Assembly (NCBI GenBank): GCA_031553765.1
Contig: JAVBKY010000008.1
Span: 1-64,000, forward strand
DNA from: JAITMY01 sp031553765
GTDB taxonomy: Bacteria; Bacteroidota; Bacteroidia; Bacteroidales; UBA932
Reading direction: 5' to 3'
Length of the DNA: 64,000 bases
Of this stretch, positions 42,024 to 50,289 are shown in pieces. A program made the translations under genes and the position numbers. Every line of letters starts with the position of its first letter. The stretch's first letter is position 1. The notes below the pieces were generated by a model. It saw only the letters and a list, made by a program, of their open reading frames with translations. It was not told the origin of the DNA and did not search any database.

Positions 42024-43110
42024 ATGATAACAACCGAACAAGCCAAAGAATTGGCCAAGCGCGAGCAAGCGCTATGGAGGCACCTTTGACGTTGAGCAAA
42101 AGCAAATACAATTAGAGGAGGAGGAGGGGAAAACTCAAGACCCCGTATTTTGGGATGATGCCAAAAAAGCCGAGCAGCAGCTTAAGGTTGTTGCTGAACT
42201 CAAAATGTGGATTGGGGCGTACAACGCGGTAAAGCAGGATGTGGAAGATTTGAATGTGCTGCTTGAATTTGCCAAGGCTGGCGAAGCCTCTGATGATGAT
42301 GTGGAGCAGCAGTATGACAAGGCGCAGAACAGCATTGAGGACTTGGAGATGCGCAATATGCTGCGCCACGAAGAAGATAAGTTGGGTGCTATTCTTAAAA
42401 TCAATTCGGGCGCAGGCGGCACCGAAAGTAACGATTGGAGCGCCATGCTCATGCGCATGTACATGCGCTGGGGCGAGCGCAACGGATTTAAGGTGGTGGT
42501 GCGTGAACTGCTGGATGGTGATGAAGCCGGCATAAAATCGGTTACCATGGAATTTGAGGGCGAGTATGCCTACGGTTTTCTCAAGGCCGAAAACGGCGTG
42601 CATCGCCTGGTGCGTATATCACCGTTCAACGCGCAGGGTAAGCGGCAAACTACTTTCTCATCAGTATTTGTTATTCCCGCCATTGACGATAGCATTGAAA
42701 TTGAAGTCAACCCTTCTGATTTGGAGTGGGATACCTACCGCTCGAGCGGTGCGGGCGGACAGAACGTAAACAAGGTGGAGACAGGTGTGCGCGTGCGCCA
42801 CATTCCTACGGGTATTGTGGTGGAAAATACCGAAACACGCTCACAGTTTGAAAACCGCAACAATGCGCTGCGTATACTAAAATCGCACCTGTACGATATT
42901 GAAATGCGCAAGCGTCGAGAGAAGGAAGCAGAGGTGGAAGGTAGCAAAAAGAAGATAGAGTGGGGCTCGCAAATTCGCAGCTACACCTTGCATCCATACA
43001 AGATGGTAAAAGATCACCGCACCGATTATGAAACTTCTAACGCGCAAGCGGTGCTTGATGGCGATTTGCAGGATTTCATCAAGGCGTATCTAATGCAATT
43101 TGGCGGATAG
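42024..43110 (+). CDS. prfB: Peptide chain release factor 2, with programmed +1 frameshift
   Basis: Release factor 2 recognises UGA and UAA. Translation starts at 42024 (MITTEQAKELAKREQALWRH-L) and meets an in-frame TGA at 42087-42089. A +1 shift at CTT-TGA-C resumes as DVEQKQIQLEE... to the stop at 43110, giving 361 residues, the normal length. In the second part are GGQNVNKVETGVRVRHIPTG, with the GGQ catalytic motif in RSSGAGGQNVNK, and SPFNAQGKRQTTFSSVFVIP; the SPF tripeptide is the UGA/UAA anticodon-like motif. The frame downstream of the shift alone would lack the N-terminal domain, so annotating it from the internal ATG at 42205 is wrong. Low RF2 would favour the shift, giving autoregulation. 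Confidence 0.95.
42076..42090 (+). promoter_or_regulatory. prfB recoding site
   Basis: GGAGG-CAC-CTT-TGA-C: an SD-like GGAGG, a three-base spacer, the slippery CTT (42084-42086), the UGA stop and the following C. This matches the canonical bacterial prfB site. Confidence 0.93.
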
Positions 43111-43120
43111 CATGCCAAGA

Positions 43121-43150
43121 CCCTAACAGGGTTTTGGACCCTGTTAGGGT
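43121..43150. repeat. CCCTAACAGGG palindromic repeat, copy 4
   Basis: CCCTAACAGGG, TTTTGGA, CCCTGTTAGGG: perfect 11-bp arms, beginning 11 bases after prfB. Copies at 6684, 36260 and 37565. Confidence 0.8.
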
Positions 43151-43282
43151 TAGTCCACAAACGGTAGCAGTAGGTGCCACTCTGTCAGCCTTCTGCCATT
43201 TGGCAGGAAACTTGCACATATTACCATGGCGATTTAAACGTTTTTACAATCCTTATTTATTAATATTTTGATTGTTAAATAT

Positions 43283-43320
43283 TTAATTCGTAATTCTTAA
43301 TTTGTAATTCGTAATTTTAT
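43283..43320. repeat. Iterated AATTCGTAATTC-word tract before grpE
   Basis: AATTCGTAATTCTTAATTTG followed by TAATTCGTAATTTT: the same word family as 50210-50289 and 59740-59780. Just upstream of the grpE start. Confidence 0.55.
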
Positions 43321-43326
43321 ATAGCA

Positions 43327-43905
43327 ATGTCAGAAGAAAAAGATTTAAACGGTGGTTGCGAAGAAAATGGCAACTGCAAAAATGGCGCTTGCGAGCAGCC
43401 CGCCGAGGAGCATATGGAGCGTGAAGAGACGAACGGAGCAGCTGCAGAAGCAAAGGCCGAACCTTCGTGGGAGGAAAAGTATGCCGAATCGCAAGATAAA
43501 TATTTGCGTTTGGTAGCCGAGTTTGACAACTACCGCAAGCGCACCGCGCGTGAGCGTATGGAGTTGATCATGACGGCTGGTGAGGATACCATTAAGGGCT
43601 TGCTCAACATTATGGATGATTTTGAGCGTGCCGAAAAAGCTGCAGAAACTACGCAGGATGTAGATTCGCTACGTGAGGGCACTAAGTTGATTCACCAAAA
43701 GTTGATGGACTACCTCGGCAGCAAGGGCGTAAAAGTAATTGAGTCGGCTGTGGGTGGCGATTTTGATACCGACTTGCACGATGCCGTAACCAAATTCCCT
43801 GCTCCCGACGAGGCGCACAAGAATAAAATTATTGACACCGTGCAGAAGGGCTATAAGCTCAACGATAAGGTGATTCGTTATGCTAAAGTGGTAGTAGGAG
43901 AGTAA
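43327..43905 (+). CDS. grpE: GrpE nucleotide-exchange factor
   Basis: A 192-residue co-chaperone that releases ADP from DnaK. An acidic, disordered N-terminus (about 1-50) is followed by the coiled-coil dimer helix with the family sequence YLRLVAEFDNYRKRTARERM and the C-terminal beta-wing domain (GVKVIESAVGGDFDTDLHDA...KVIRYAKVVVGE). Full length. dnaJ follows after an 87-base repeat-filled gap, the standard grpE-dnaJ pairing; dnaK is not in the window. Several Cys residues near the N-terminus (GGCEENGNCKNGACEQP) are unusual but lie outside conserved parts. Confidence 0.95.
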   Translation: MSEEKDLNGGCEENGNCKNGACEQPAEEHMEREETNGAAAEAKAEPSWEEKYAESQDKYLRLVAEFDNYRKRTARERMELIMTAGEDTIKGLLNIMDDFERAEKAAETTQDVDSLREGTKLIHQKLMDYLGSKGVKVIESAVGGDFDTDLHDAVTKFPAPDEAHKNKIIDTVQKGYKLNDKVIRYAKVVVGE

Positions 43906-43909
43906 AGAA

Positions 43910-43990
43910 ATTGACAATTTTATTATTTACAATTGACGATTGAATGCGCGTTAAATTGTAATCGTAAATCGTCAAATTGTAAATCAAAAT
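43910..43990. repeat. Iterated GACAATT/ATTGTAAATC dyad between grpE and dnaJ
   Basis: TTGACAATTTTATTATTTAC then AATTGACGATTGAATGCGCG, followed by complementary ATTGTAATCG, TCGTCAAATTGTAAATC words. An overall inverted arrangement of short words with no reading frame. Confidence 0.55.
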
Positions 43991-43992
43991 TC

Positions 43993-45162
43993 ATGTCAAC
44001 AAAGAGAGACTATTACGAGATATTAGGAGTAAGCAAAGGCTCCACTGCGGAAGAAATAAAAAAGGCTTACCGTAAAAAGGCCATTGAGTTTCACCCCGAT
44101 AAAAACCCCGGCAACAAAGAGGCGGAGGAAAAGTTTAAGGAGGCTGCCGAGGCTTACGATGTGCTTAGCACGCCTGAAAAGCGCCAACGTTACGACCAGT
44201 TTGGCCACGCGGGCATGAGCAACAACGGTATGGGAGGTGGCTACGGTGGTGGCGGCTTCAGCATGGACGATATCTTCTCCAACTTCGGCGATATCTTTGG
44301 CGGAGCCTTTGGTGGTGGCTTCAGTAACTTCGGTGGCTTTGGTGGTGGTGGAGGGCGTGGTCGCACGGCAAACTACGGCTCTGATATTCGCGTTCGCGTA
44401 AAGCTTACGCTAAAGGATATTGCGCACGGCGTGGAGAAGAAGTTGAAGGTTGCCAAAACGGTTACCTGCAATACTTGCCACGGCAGCGGCGCTAATGATA
44501 AGGACTCGGTAGCCGCTTGTACCAATTGCCACGGCACAGGTCAGGTAACGCATACCGTAAATACCATGTTAGGGCGCATGCAAACCTCGGCTGTATGTCC
44601 TAAGTGTCATGGCGAAGGCAAAATTATTACCAAGCCTTGCGAAACTTGCCATGGCGAAGGAAATGTGAAGGGCGAGGAGGAAATTTCGTTCAAAATTCCC
44701 GCAGGTATGGCCGAAGGAATGCAGCTCAACGTGAATGGCAAGGGTAACGCCGCGCGCCGTGGTGGTCAAAATGGTGATTTGCTGGTGGTGGTAGAGGAGG
44801 AAAAGAATGAGGAGCTGATTCGTGACGGAAATAACTTAGTGCATAACCTGTTCATCAACTTCTCAGAAGCAGCGCTTGGCGCCAGCGTGGAGGTTCCCAC
44901 GGTGGACGGTAAAGCCAAGATTGCTATCAAAGCCGGTACGCAACCCGGTACCATTCTGCGCTTAGCAGGCAAGGGTTTACCTACGGTAAATCGCTACGGT
45001 AACGGCGACTTGCTGGTATACGTAAACGTATGGGTTCCCAAAACACTGGATAAGGAGGAAAAGAAAACGCTTGAAAAACTTGCTGCTTCTGAAAACTTCA
45101 AACCCAAACCCGATGCCAGCGAAAAGAATTTCATGGATAGGTTGAGACGAATGTTTCAATAA
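43993..45162 (+). CDS. dnaJ: DnaJ co-chaperone
   Basis: A 389-residue Hsp40. I start at 43993 (MSTKRDYYEILG); an upstream ATG at 43933 adds 20 residues encoded by the repeat spacer and is unlikely. J-domain with HPDKNPG (HPD), a Gly/Phe-rich linker (about 75-130), four zinc motifs CNTCHGSG, CTNCHGTG, CPKCHGEG, CETCHGEG, and the C-terminal substrate-binding domain up to MDRLRRMF. It presents unfolded proteins to DnaK and stimulates its ATPase. Second gene after grpE. Confidence 0.96.
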   Translation: MSTKRDYYEILGVSKGSTAEEIKKAYRKKAIEFHPDKNPGNKEAEEKFKEAAEAYDVLSTPEKRQRYDQFGHAGMSNNGMGGGYGGGGFSMDDIFSNFGDIFGGAFGGGFSNFGGFGGGGGRGRTANYGSDIRVRVKLTLKDIAHGVEKKLKVAKTVTCNTCHGSGANDKDSVAACTNCHGTGQVTHTVNTMLGRMQTSAVCPKCHGEGKIITKPCETCHGEGNVKGEEEISFKIPAGMAEGMQLNVNGKGNAARRGGQNGDLLVVVEEEKNEELIRDGNNLVHNLFINFSEAALGASVEVPTVDGKAKIAIKAGTQPGTILRLAGKGLPTVNRYGNGDLLVYVNVWVPKTLDKEEKKTLEKLAASENFKPKPDASEKNFMDRLRRMFQ

Positions 45163-45207
45163 TAATTGAGAATGGAGAATTGAAAATTGAGAATGAGGCG
45201 TGTGGGT

Positions 45208-45299
45208 TGTCACCCCTGAGCGAAGCGAAGGATCTCAAGTTTTGTACAAAATTTTCATAGAGTTCGTCATTGCGAGGAGGAACGACGAAGCAATCTCAT
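45208..45299. repeat. GTCACCCCTGAGCGAAGCGAAGGATCTC and GTCATTGCGAGG repeats
   Basis: TGTCACCCCTGAGCGAAGCG...GGATCTCAAG (45208-45240) and GTCATTGCGAGGAGGAACGA...GCAATCTCA (45265-45299). Dispersed-repeat words that also appear near 4028, 33866, 49090, 58798 and 61439. An iterated GAGAATTGAAAATTGAGAATG tract lies just before, 45165-45196. Confidence 0.65.
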
Positions 45300-45300
45300 C

Positions 45301-45346
45301 TAAAATAGTAATCCCCGACAACTAGTTGTCGGGGATTACTATTTTA
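45301..45346. terminator. Perfect 46-bp palindrome, bidirectional terminator
   Basis: TAAAATAGTAATCCCCGACA and its exact complement meet at ACTAGT. The U-rich flanks on both sides allow termination of dnaJ (+) and rsmG (-). The rsmG stop codon (45344-45346) lies inside the palindrome. Confidence 0.85.
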
Positions 45347-45964
45347 TTTTTTCACATATACTATCTTCTTCGTTTCAAAAAATTCCTCTTCGAAAAAATC
45401 AGATAGGGGAGTGATGCTCAAAGGTTGTTTTACGGGCTTCAGCTCTTCAGTTAAGTCGCCGCCCTTGAGGTAGAGAATGCCGTTAGGAATGCTACTCTTA
45501 TCGCCGCGCATAATTTTAGGCCATACCCAACTCATAAAAGTGGGCAAGTCGGTAACAGCGCGGCTTACCACAAAGTCAAATTTTTGTGGAAGTGTTTCGG
45601 CACGCACTTGCAGGGCAGCTACGTTTTTCAATCCTAAGGCATTTGCCACTTCATTCACCACCATTATTTTTTTGCCAATGGAGTCCACCAGCATAAAGGA
45701 GCATTGCGGAAACATAATGGCAAGCGGTATGCCGGGAAATCCCCCGCCCGTACCCACATCCAATATTTTTGCACCGTCGGCAAAAGTAGTAACCTTGACA
45801 ATAGCCAGCGAGTGCAGTATGTGTCGCTCATACAGCTGCTCAATGTCCTTTCGTGAAATGAGGTTGATGCGCTCATTCCAGTGGCGGTATAGCTCATCCA
45901 ACTGCGCAAATTGTTTGTTTTGTTCAGGGGTGAGGTTTGTGAAATATTTTGAAATAATTTGCAT
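45344..45964 (-). CDS. rsmG: 16S rRNA (guanine-N7) methyltransferase RsmG
   Basis: About 206 residues, methylating G527 of 16S rRNA with SAM. The SAM motif is ILDVGTGGGFPGIPLAIMFP, followed by VNEVANALGLKNV and FDFVVSRAVTDLPTFMSW. I choose the start at 45964 (MQIISKYF), one base after the stop of the sigma-factor gene, so translation is probably coupled; a start at 45982 would overlap that gene. The 3' end is in the palindromic terminator. Confidence 0.92.
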   Translation of the reverse strand: MQIISKYFTNLTPEQNKQFAQLDELYRHWNERINLISRKDIEQLYERHILHSLAIVKVTTFADGAKILDVGTGGGFPGIPLAIMFPQCSFMLVDSIGKKIMVVNEVANALGLKNVAALQVRAETLPQKFDFVVSRAVTDLPTFMSWVWPKIMRGDKSSIPNGILYLKGGDLTEELKPVKQPLSITPLSDFFEEEFFETKKIVYVKK

Positions 45965-45965
45965 G

Positions 45966-46535
45966 CTATTTAGGGGATACAATCATTTTCATCAGCTGCT
46001 CTTTTGCACGAAAAAGCATAGTTTTTACGGTACCTATGGGAATATTAAGTTCTGCTGCAATCTCTTCGTATGCATACTCCTTCATATATCGTAGTTCTAT
46101 TATCTGTTGGTATTGAGGCTTGAGTTTTTTGAGCAGTAGCGAGGTGGTAGCCATATCTTGCTCTGCAATCATATTTTCCTCGGGATTGCGCTGCGCATTT
46201 TGCGCGTTGAAACTCTCGTCCTCCACCAGCTTATCGATGGAAACAGTGCTGCCGCGCTTGCGTTTACGCACAAAATCAATACAGCAGTTATTAGCTATTT
46301 TATAAACCCACGTGCTGAAAGCGTACTTGGAGGAGTAGGTGTGAATATTCTCAAAAGCCTTTGTGAACGCCTGCTGTGCTATATCTTCGGCATCGGCATC
46401 ATTGCTTAGCCGTTTCTTTAGTAGCCGTAGCACACCCTCATAATGGCACTCCATCAACATTCGAAACGCCTGCTGGTCGCCTTTACAGGCCTGCTCTATC
46501 CACTGAGTTTCTACTTTTGCGGCTTTGCCGGACAT
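45966..46535 (-). CDS. RNA polymerase sigma-70 family factor (ECF-like)
   Basis: A 189-residue sigma factor with region 2 (about 22-95: LMECHYEGVLRLLKKRLSND, DAEDIAQQAFTKAFENIHTY, FSTWVYKIANNCCIDFVRKR) and region 4 (about 130-185: LKPQYQQIIELRYMKEYAYE, EIAAELNIPIGTVKTMLFRA). No anti-sigma gene is adjacent. It overlaps the glycosyltransferase gene by one base upstream and is coupled to rsmG downstream, a gene order found in several Bacteroidota. Target promoters are unknown. Confidence 0.92.
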   Translation of the reverse strand: MSGKAAKVETQWIEQACKGDQQAFRMLMECHYEGVLRLLKKRLSNDADAEDIAQQAFTKAFENIHTYSSKYAFSTWVYKIANNCCIDFVRKRKRGSTVSIDKLVEDESFNAQNAQRNPEENMIAEQDMATTSLLLKKLKPQYQQIIELRYMKEYAYEEIAAELNIPIGTVKTMLFRAKEQLMKMIVSPK

Positions 46536-47704
46536 TACTTAATTTTTTTTATTTTTTGTAGGTTGGGCTGCACTAAGGCTACAATAAATGTCAGTAGCGG
46601 AGAAATAATATCGTACACCAGTATCCAAAAAAATATTCCTTTTTCCTGCAACTTATTCAGCGCTTTCCTCATTATTACCATGCGTGTGATAAGGCGAGTG
46701 ATTACTAGAGGAGCCATGCATAGCATGAGCAGGTAGTCGAGACGTATAATGGCAAGTATCAGTAACACTAAAAATGTTGTGTAGAAAGATGTACGTGACA
46801 ATATCTCGCAACGTAACCTCCAAACTCCGCGTTTACCCATGCTAAGCAGTGATGAGTATAGGCATTTTTGCTTAAACCACTGTTCAAAGGTAAGTACTTG
46901 CGACGATGATAATATCGCATCCGATGATATCGCAACACGTGTGTTTTCCTCGTTTCCGTTGCGGCACAAAAATATAGTTTCTTCGCTATTGGGGTATGAG
47001 TTGTAGTGTGCAAAACCTTTGCTGCGGAAAAAGAAAGACTGGCTAATGCCCATATTTTTTATGGTACAGCGGTATGGCTTTCCCAGCATAGCGCCATGCA
47101 ATGAAAATAGTGCCGATACCACGCTGTCCGAACGCATGACTTTATCTGCAAGGCCCTCGCGTGGCTCGTTGCGACAGTAGCCCACTACCAGCTCCCCTTT
47201 GCTGCCAAAGGCCTGTTGCATGCTGGCAAGCCACTTGTTGTCGGAGGGCGCACAGTAGGGCTCGGTAAAAATAATATTGTCGTACCGTGCAGCCTTTATG
47301 CCTATGGTAATGGCTAACTTTTTATTGTGTAGAAATTGGTGGTCCAACTCAATAGTTGTAACCTGCAATTTCTTGTACTTGAGTTTTAGCGTGTACAGCA
47401 GTGCCTCCGTTTCATCCGTGGAGCAGTCGTTTACCACCACTACTTCAAACTCGGGATAATTTTGTTCCAAATATAGCGGCAAGTTCTTCTCCAGATTTTG
47501 TTGCTCATTTTTTGCGCAAATCACCACCGATACAGGAGGTTTTGTACTTTTTCCCGTGTACGGCTTAATGTTGACTACGTGACGAAAGATACTCCAGTAG
47601 TAGTAAAATTGAATAAAAGCGCAAAGCGTAAAAATACCGAAGATGACGTAAAGATAAACGGGAATTTCGGCCCACTGAATATTTTGCAAAAAATTGAAAT
47701 ACAC
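46535..47704 (-). CDS. Membrane-bound family 2 glycosyltransferase
   Basis: A 389-residue GT-A enzyme with an N-terminal helix (VYLYVIFGIFTLCAFIQFYY) and two or three C-terminal helices (TTFLVLLILAIIRLDYLLML; FWILVYDIISPLLTFIVALV). The GT2 start is present (PVSVVICAKNEQQNLEKNLP, VVVVNDCSTDETEALLYTLK). Where family members have a DxD metal motif (usually TDADC), this one reads FTEPYCAPSDNKWL, so the metal site looks altered. A sugar transfer to a lipid or cell-surface glycan on the cytoplasmic face would be expected if active. First gene of a unit with the sigma factor and rsmG; a one-base overlap links it to the sigma factor. Confidence 0.85.
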   Translation of the reverse strand: MYFNFLQNIQWAEIPVYLYVIFGIFTLCAFIQFYYYWSIFRHVVNIKPYTGKSTKPPVSVVICAKNEQQNLEKNLPLYLEQNYPEFEVVVVNDCSTDETEALLYTLKLKYKKLQVTTIELDHQFLHNKKLAITIGIKAARYDNIIFTEPYCAPSDNKWLASMQQAFGSKGELVVGYCRNEPREGLADKVMRSDSVVSALFSLHGAMLGKPYRCTIKNMGISQSFFFRSKGFAHYNSYPNSEETIFLCRNGNEENTRVAISSDAILSSSQVLTFEQWFKQKCLYSSLLSMGKRGVWRLRCEILSRTSFYTTFLVLLILAIIRLDYLLMLCMAPLVITRLITRMVIMRKALNKLQEKGIFFWILVYDIISPLLTFIVALVQPNLQKIKKIK

Positions 47705-47838
47705 TTTTAATATAGGATGCTTTTAGGAGAGTAAATTCTTGTAGTTTAATTAAATTATTGATTGTTAGGTGTTTGTTGTTTTCTTTGCACCACGAAAATC
47801 AAACTACAATTTTACTAAAGATTTTGGAAATTCCGCCT

Positions 47839-47846
47839 ATCTTTGT
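47839..47846 (+). promoter_or_regulatory. Candidate -7 element for tgt
   Basis: TATCTTTG (TAnnTTTG) about 100 bases before the tgt start. No good TTTG at -33. The divergent gap 47705-47945 otherwise shows no structure. Confidence 0.4.
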
Positions 47847-47945
47847 AATTCTATTTTTATAACGAGAAAAAGGTAGAAATTACATAACTTTTAACGGAGA
47901 AGCAGCTTGCGTTAGCGAGGAATGACGGACTAATGCAAATTTTTT

Positions 47946-49076
47946 ATGACTTTTGAATTAACTCATACCGACGCCGAAAGTTCGGCGCGCTGTGGTTGTC
48001 TTCATACGGCACATGGCGATATTCACACGCCCATATTCATGCCGGTGGGCACAGTGGCTACGGTCAAGGGCGTTTTTCATCGCGATTTATCGCATGAGGT
48101 AGGTGCCGAAATTATACTTGGCAATACCTACCATCTTTATCTTCGTCCGGGCTTAGAGGTGCTGGAGGAGGCAGGGGGATTGCATAAATTTTCGTCGTGG
48201 GACAAACCTATACTCACTGATAGTGGTGGTTACCAAGTTTTTTCACTGGCCGATAATCGTAAGTTGACCGAAGAAGGTTGCGTTTTTCAATCGCACATCG
48301 ACGGCTCGCGCCACTTGTTTACCCCCGAAAATGTCGTAGATATTCAGCGTACCATTGGTGCCGACATTATTATGGCGCTGGATGAATGTCCGCCCGGAAC
48401 AGCGGAGTATGACTACGCAAAAAAATCGTTGGGGCTTACCCAACGTTGGTTGGAGCGTGGCGTGAAGCACTTTGATGAAACAGAGCCAAAGTATGGCTAT
48501 GAGCAAACATTTTTCCCTATAGTGCAGGGTTGCGTGTATCCCGATTTGCGCAAGGCAGCAGCTGAACATGCTGCTGCGCTCAATAGGGAGGGCTATGCCA
48601 TTGGTGGATTGGCGGTAGGCGAGCCTGCCGAGCAAATGTACCAAATGATAGAGGTGGTCAACGCTATTTTACCTAAAGATAAGCCGCGCTACCTGATGGG
48701 AGTGGGTACGCCCGAAAACTTGCTGGAGGCGATTGAGCGTGGCGTGGATATGTTCGATTGCGTAATGCCTACGCGTAACGGGCGCAATGGCATGCTGTTT
48801 ACCTCGCGGGGCATAATGAATATGCGTAACCAAAAGTGGGCGCGCGATTTTAGCCCTATTGACGAAAATGGTACTACCTTTGTAGATCATACGTACAGTA
48901 AGGCATACCTGCGCCATCTGTTTGTAGCCGATGAAATGTTGGGCGCGCAAATTGCCAGCTTGCATAACCTTGGTTTTTACCTATGGTTGGTACGCGAGGC
49001 GCGCGCGAACATTATGCGGGGCACTTTTACCGCGTGGAAGCGTGATATGGTAAAAAAAGTTTCGACAAGAATTTAA
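47946..49076 (+). CDS. tgt: tRNA-guanine transglycosylase
   Basis: A 376-residue enzyme exchanging guanine-34 of GUN-anticodon tRNAs for a queuine precursor. Landmarks: LTDSGGYQVFSL with general-acid Asp92, HIDGSRHLFTPE, PIVQGCVYPDLR, GGLAVGEP, and MFDCVMPTRNGRNG with nucleophile Asp271. The usual CxCxxC zinc knuckle before YSRAYLRHL reads GTTFVDHTYSKAYLRHL, so its cysteines are absent, which I recall as common in Bacteroidota. It is followed 53 bases on by an LptF/G-like permease gene. Confidence 0.93.
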   Translation: MTFELTHTDAESSARCGCLHTAHGDIHTPIFMPVGTVATVKGVFHRDLSHEVGAEIILGNTYHLYLRPGLEVLEEAGGLHKFSSWDKPILTDSGGYQVFSLADNRKLTEEGCVFQSHIDGSRHLFTPENVVDIQRTIGADIIMALDECPPGTAEYDYAKKSLGLTQRWLERGVKHFDETEPKYGYEQTFFPIVQGCVYPDLRKAAAEHAAALNREGYAIGGLAVGEPAEQMYQMIEVVNAILPKDKPRYLMGVGTPENLLEAIERGVDMFDCVMPTRNGRNGMLFTSRGIMNMRNQKWARDFSPIDENGTTFVDHTYSKAYLRHLFVADEMLGAQIASLHNLGFYLWLVREARANIMRGTFTAWKRDMVKKVSTRI

Positions 49077-49089
49077 AATACGCAATGTT

Positions 49090-49118
49090 GTTATTGCGGG
49101 CTTGACCCGCAATCTCCT
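49090..49118. repeat. TTATTGCGGGCTTGACCCGC repeat
   Basis: TTATTGCGGGCTTGACCCGC followed by AATCTCC; the same words occur at 61439-61470. It contains a GCGGG...CCCGC dyad and lies between tgt and the permease gene. Confidence 0.6.
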
Positions 49119-49129
49119 AAAAGGGATTA

Positions 49130-50209
49130 ATGAAAAAGCTCGACTGGTACATAATTAAGAAATATCTCAGCTCCTACATCTTCATCATACTTGCGATGAC
49201 GGTCATCATTATAGTGTTTGACACCAGCGAGCGAATAGATGATTTTGTAGATAAAAAAGCTCCGTTAAAGGAGATAATATTTGACTACTACGGTAATTTT
49301 GTTCCGTATTTTGTCAATATGTTCAGCGGGTTGTTTGCCTTTATCGCTGTAATATTTTTTACCTCAAAGTTAGCAGGACACACAGAAATTGTTGCCATGC
49401 TTTCCAATGGTATTAGTTTCCGACGTATTATGCGCCCCTATCTTTTAGTGGCTACGTTTATAGCTCTGGCCAACTGCTATCTTGCCAATGTTACCATACC
49501 CGCAGCCTCGCAAAAGCGCTATGCTTTTGAAACAAAGTATTTGAAAAGCGCGTACCAAAATCGCGAGCGCGATATTCATCGGCAAACGCAACGTGGCAGC
49601 TTTGCCTATATTGAAAGTTTTAACGTGCGGGACCAAATAGCGTACAAATTTTCGCTGGAAAGCATCAAGGATGATAAGCTGCAATCAAAGTTAACCTCCA
49701 ACTATGCCAAGTGGGATACCGCACAAAATATATGGCATGTGCACAACTACGTAATTCGCACCATAGCTGATAGCGGCGAGGTAATACGTCAGGGCGGAGA
49801 ATTGGATACGCTCATTACGCTTACAGGGCAAGATTTATCGGTGCGCGCTAACAAGATTGTTGTAACTATGGGATACCGAGAAATCAACGACTACATTGAT
49901 ATGCTGCGATTGCAAGGTGCAAAAAACGTAAGCGAGGTGCTGATAGAAAAGCATAAGCGCTTTGCTTATCCCATGGCAAGTATTATTCTTACCATCATAG
50001 GCGTGTGTCTTTCGTCGCGCAAAATGAGGGGAGGTATGGGGCTGCACATCGGTTTGGGAGTAGGCCTGAGTTTTGCTTATATTTTATTCCAACGTTTTAG
50101 CGAAATGTTTGTGCAGGCCGATGTGCTTACACCGGCCATTGCGCTATGGATTCCCAACGTGTTGTTTTTGTGCGTAGGCTTTTGGCTTTACCACAAAACA
50201 CCAAAATAA
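49130..50209 (+). CDS. LptF/LptG family permease (YjgP/YjgQ)
   Basis: A 359-residue inner-membrane protein of the lipopolysaccharide export ABC complex. It starts with LDWYIIKKYLSSYIFIILAM, the amphipathic helix and first membrane segment typical of LptF/LptG, followed by three membrane helices before the periplasmic beta-jellyroll domain (about 130-260). Three helices close it (YPMASIILTIIGVCLSSRKM, GGMGLHIGLGVGLSFAYIL). The pair LptF+LptG with LptB moves LPS from the inner membrane to the Lpt bridge. Sequence does not separate F from G; Bacteroidota tgt neighbours are commonly called LptG. Confidence 0.88.
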   Translation: MKKLDWYIIKKYLSSYIFIILAMTVIIIVFDTSERIDDFVDKKAPLKEIIFDYYGNFVPYFVNMFSGLFAFIAVIFFTSKLAGHTEIVAMLSNGISFRRIMRPYLLVATFIALANCYLANVTIPAASQKRYAFETKYLKSAYQNRERDIHRQTQRGSFAYIESFNVRDQIAYKFSLESIKDDKLQSKLTSNYAKWDTAQNIWHVHNYVIRTIADSGEVIRQGGELDTLITLTGQDLSVRANKIVVTMGYREINDYIDMLRLQGAKNVSEVLIEKHKRFAYPMASIILTIIGVCLSSRKMRGGMGLHIGLGVGLSFAYILFQRFSEMFVQADVLTPAIALWIPNVLFLCVGFWLYHKTPK

Positions 50210-50289
50210 ATTCAGTTACGAATTACGAATTAAAAATTACGATGTTCGTGGTTTAATTCGTAATTCGCAATTAATAATTCGTAATTGAT
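50210..50289. repeat. Iterated AATTACGAATTAAAAATTAC dyad before smpB
   Basis: Two arms: TTACGAATTACGAATTAAAA and its complement TTTAATTCGTAATTCGCAAT, with TAATAATTCGTAATT at the end. It fills the gap up to the smpB start. The smpB start codon (TTG) abuts it. Confidence 0.65.

Noticed and set aside
42087..42089. prfB as a pseudogene broken by TGA
   Set aside because: The stop is in a canonical +1 recoding site with intact downstream frame.
43933..43992. 20-residue extension of DnaJ
   Set aside because: Encoded by the iterated spacer and unlike DnaJ; the conserved start MSTKRDYYEIL is at 43993.
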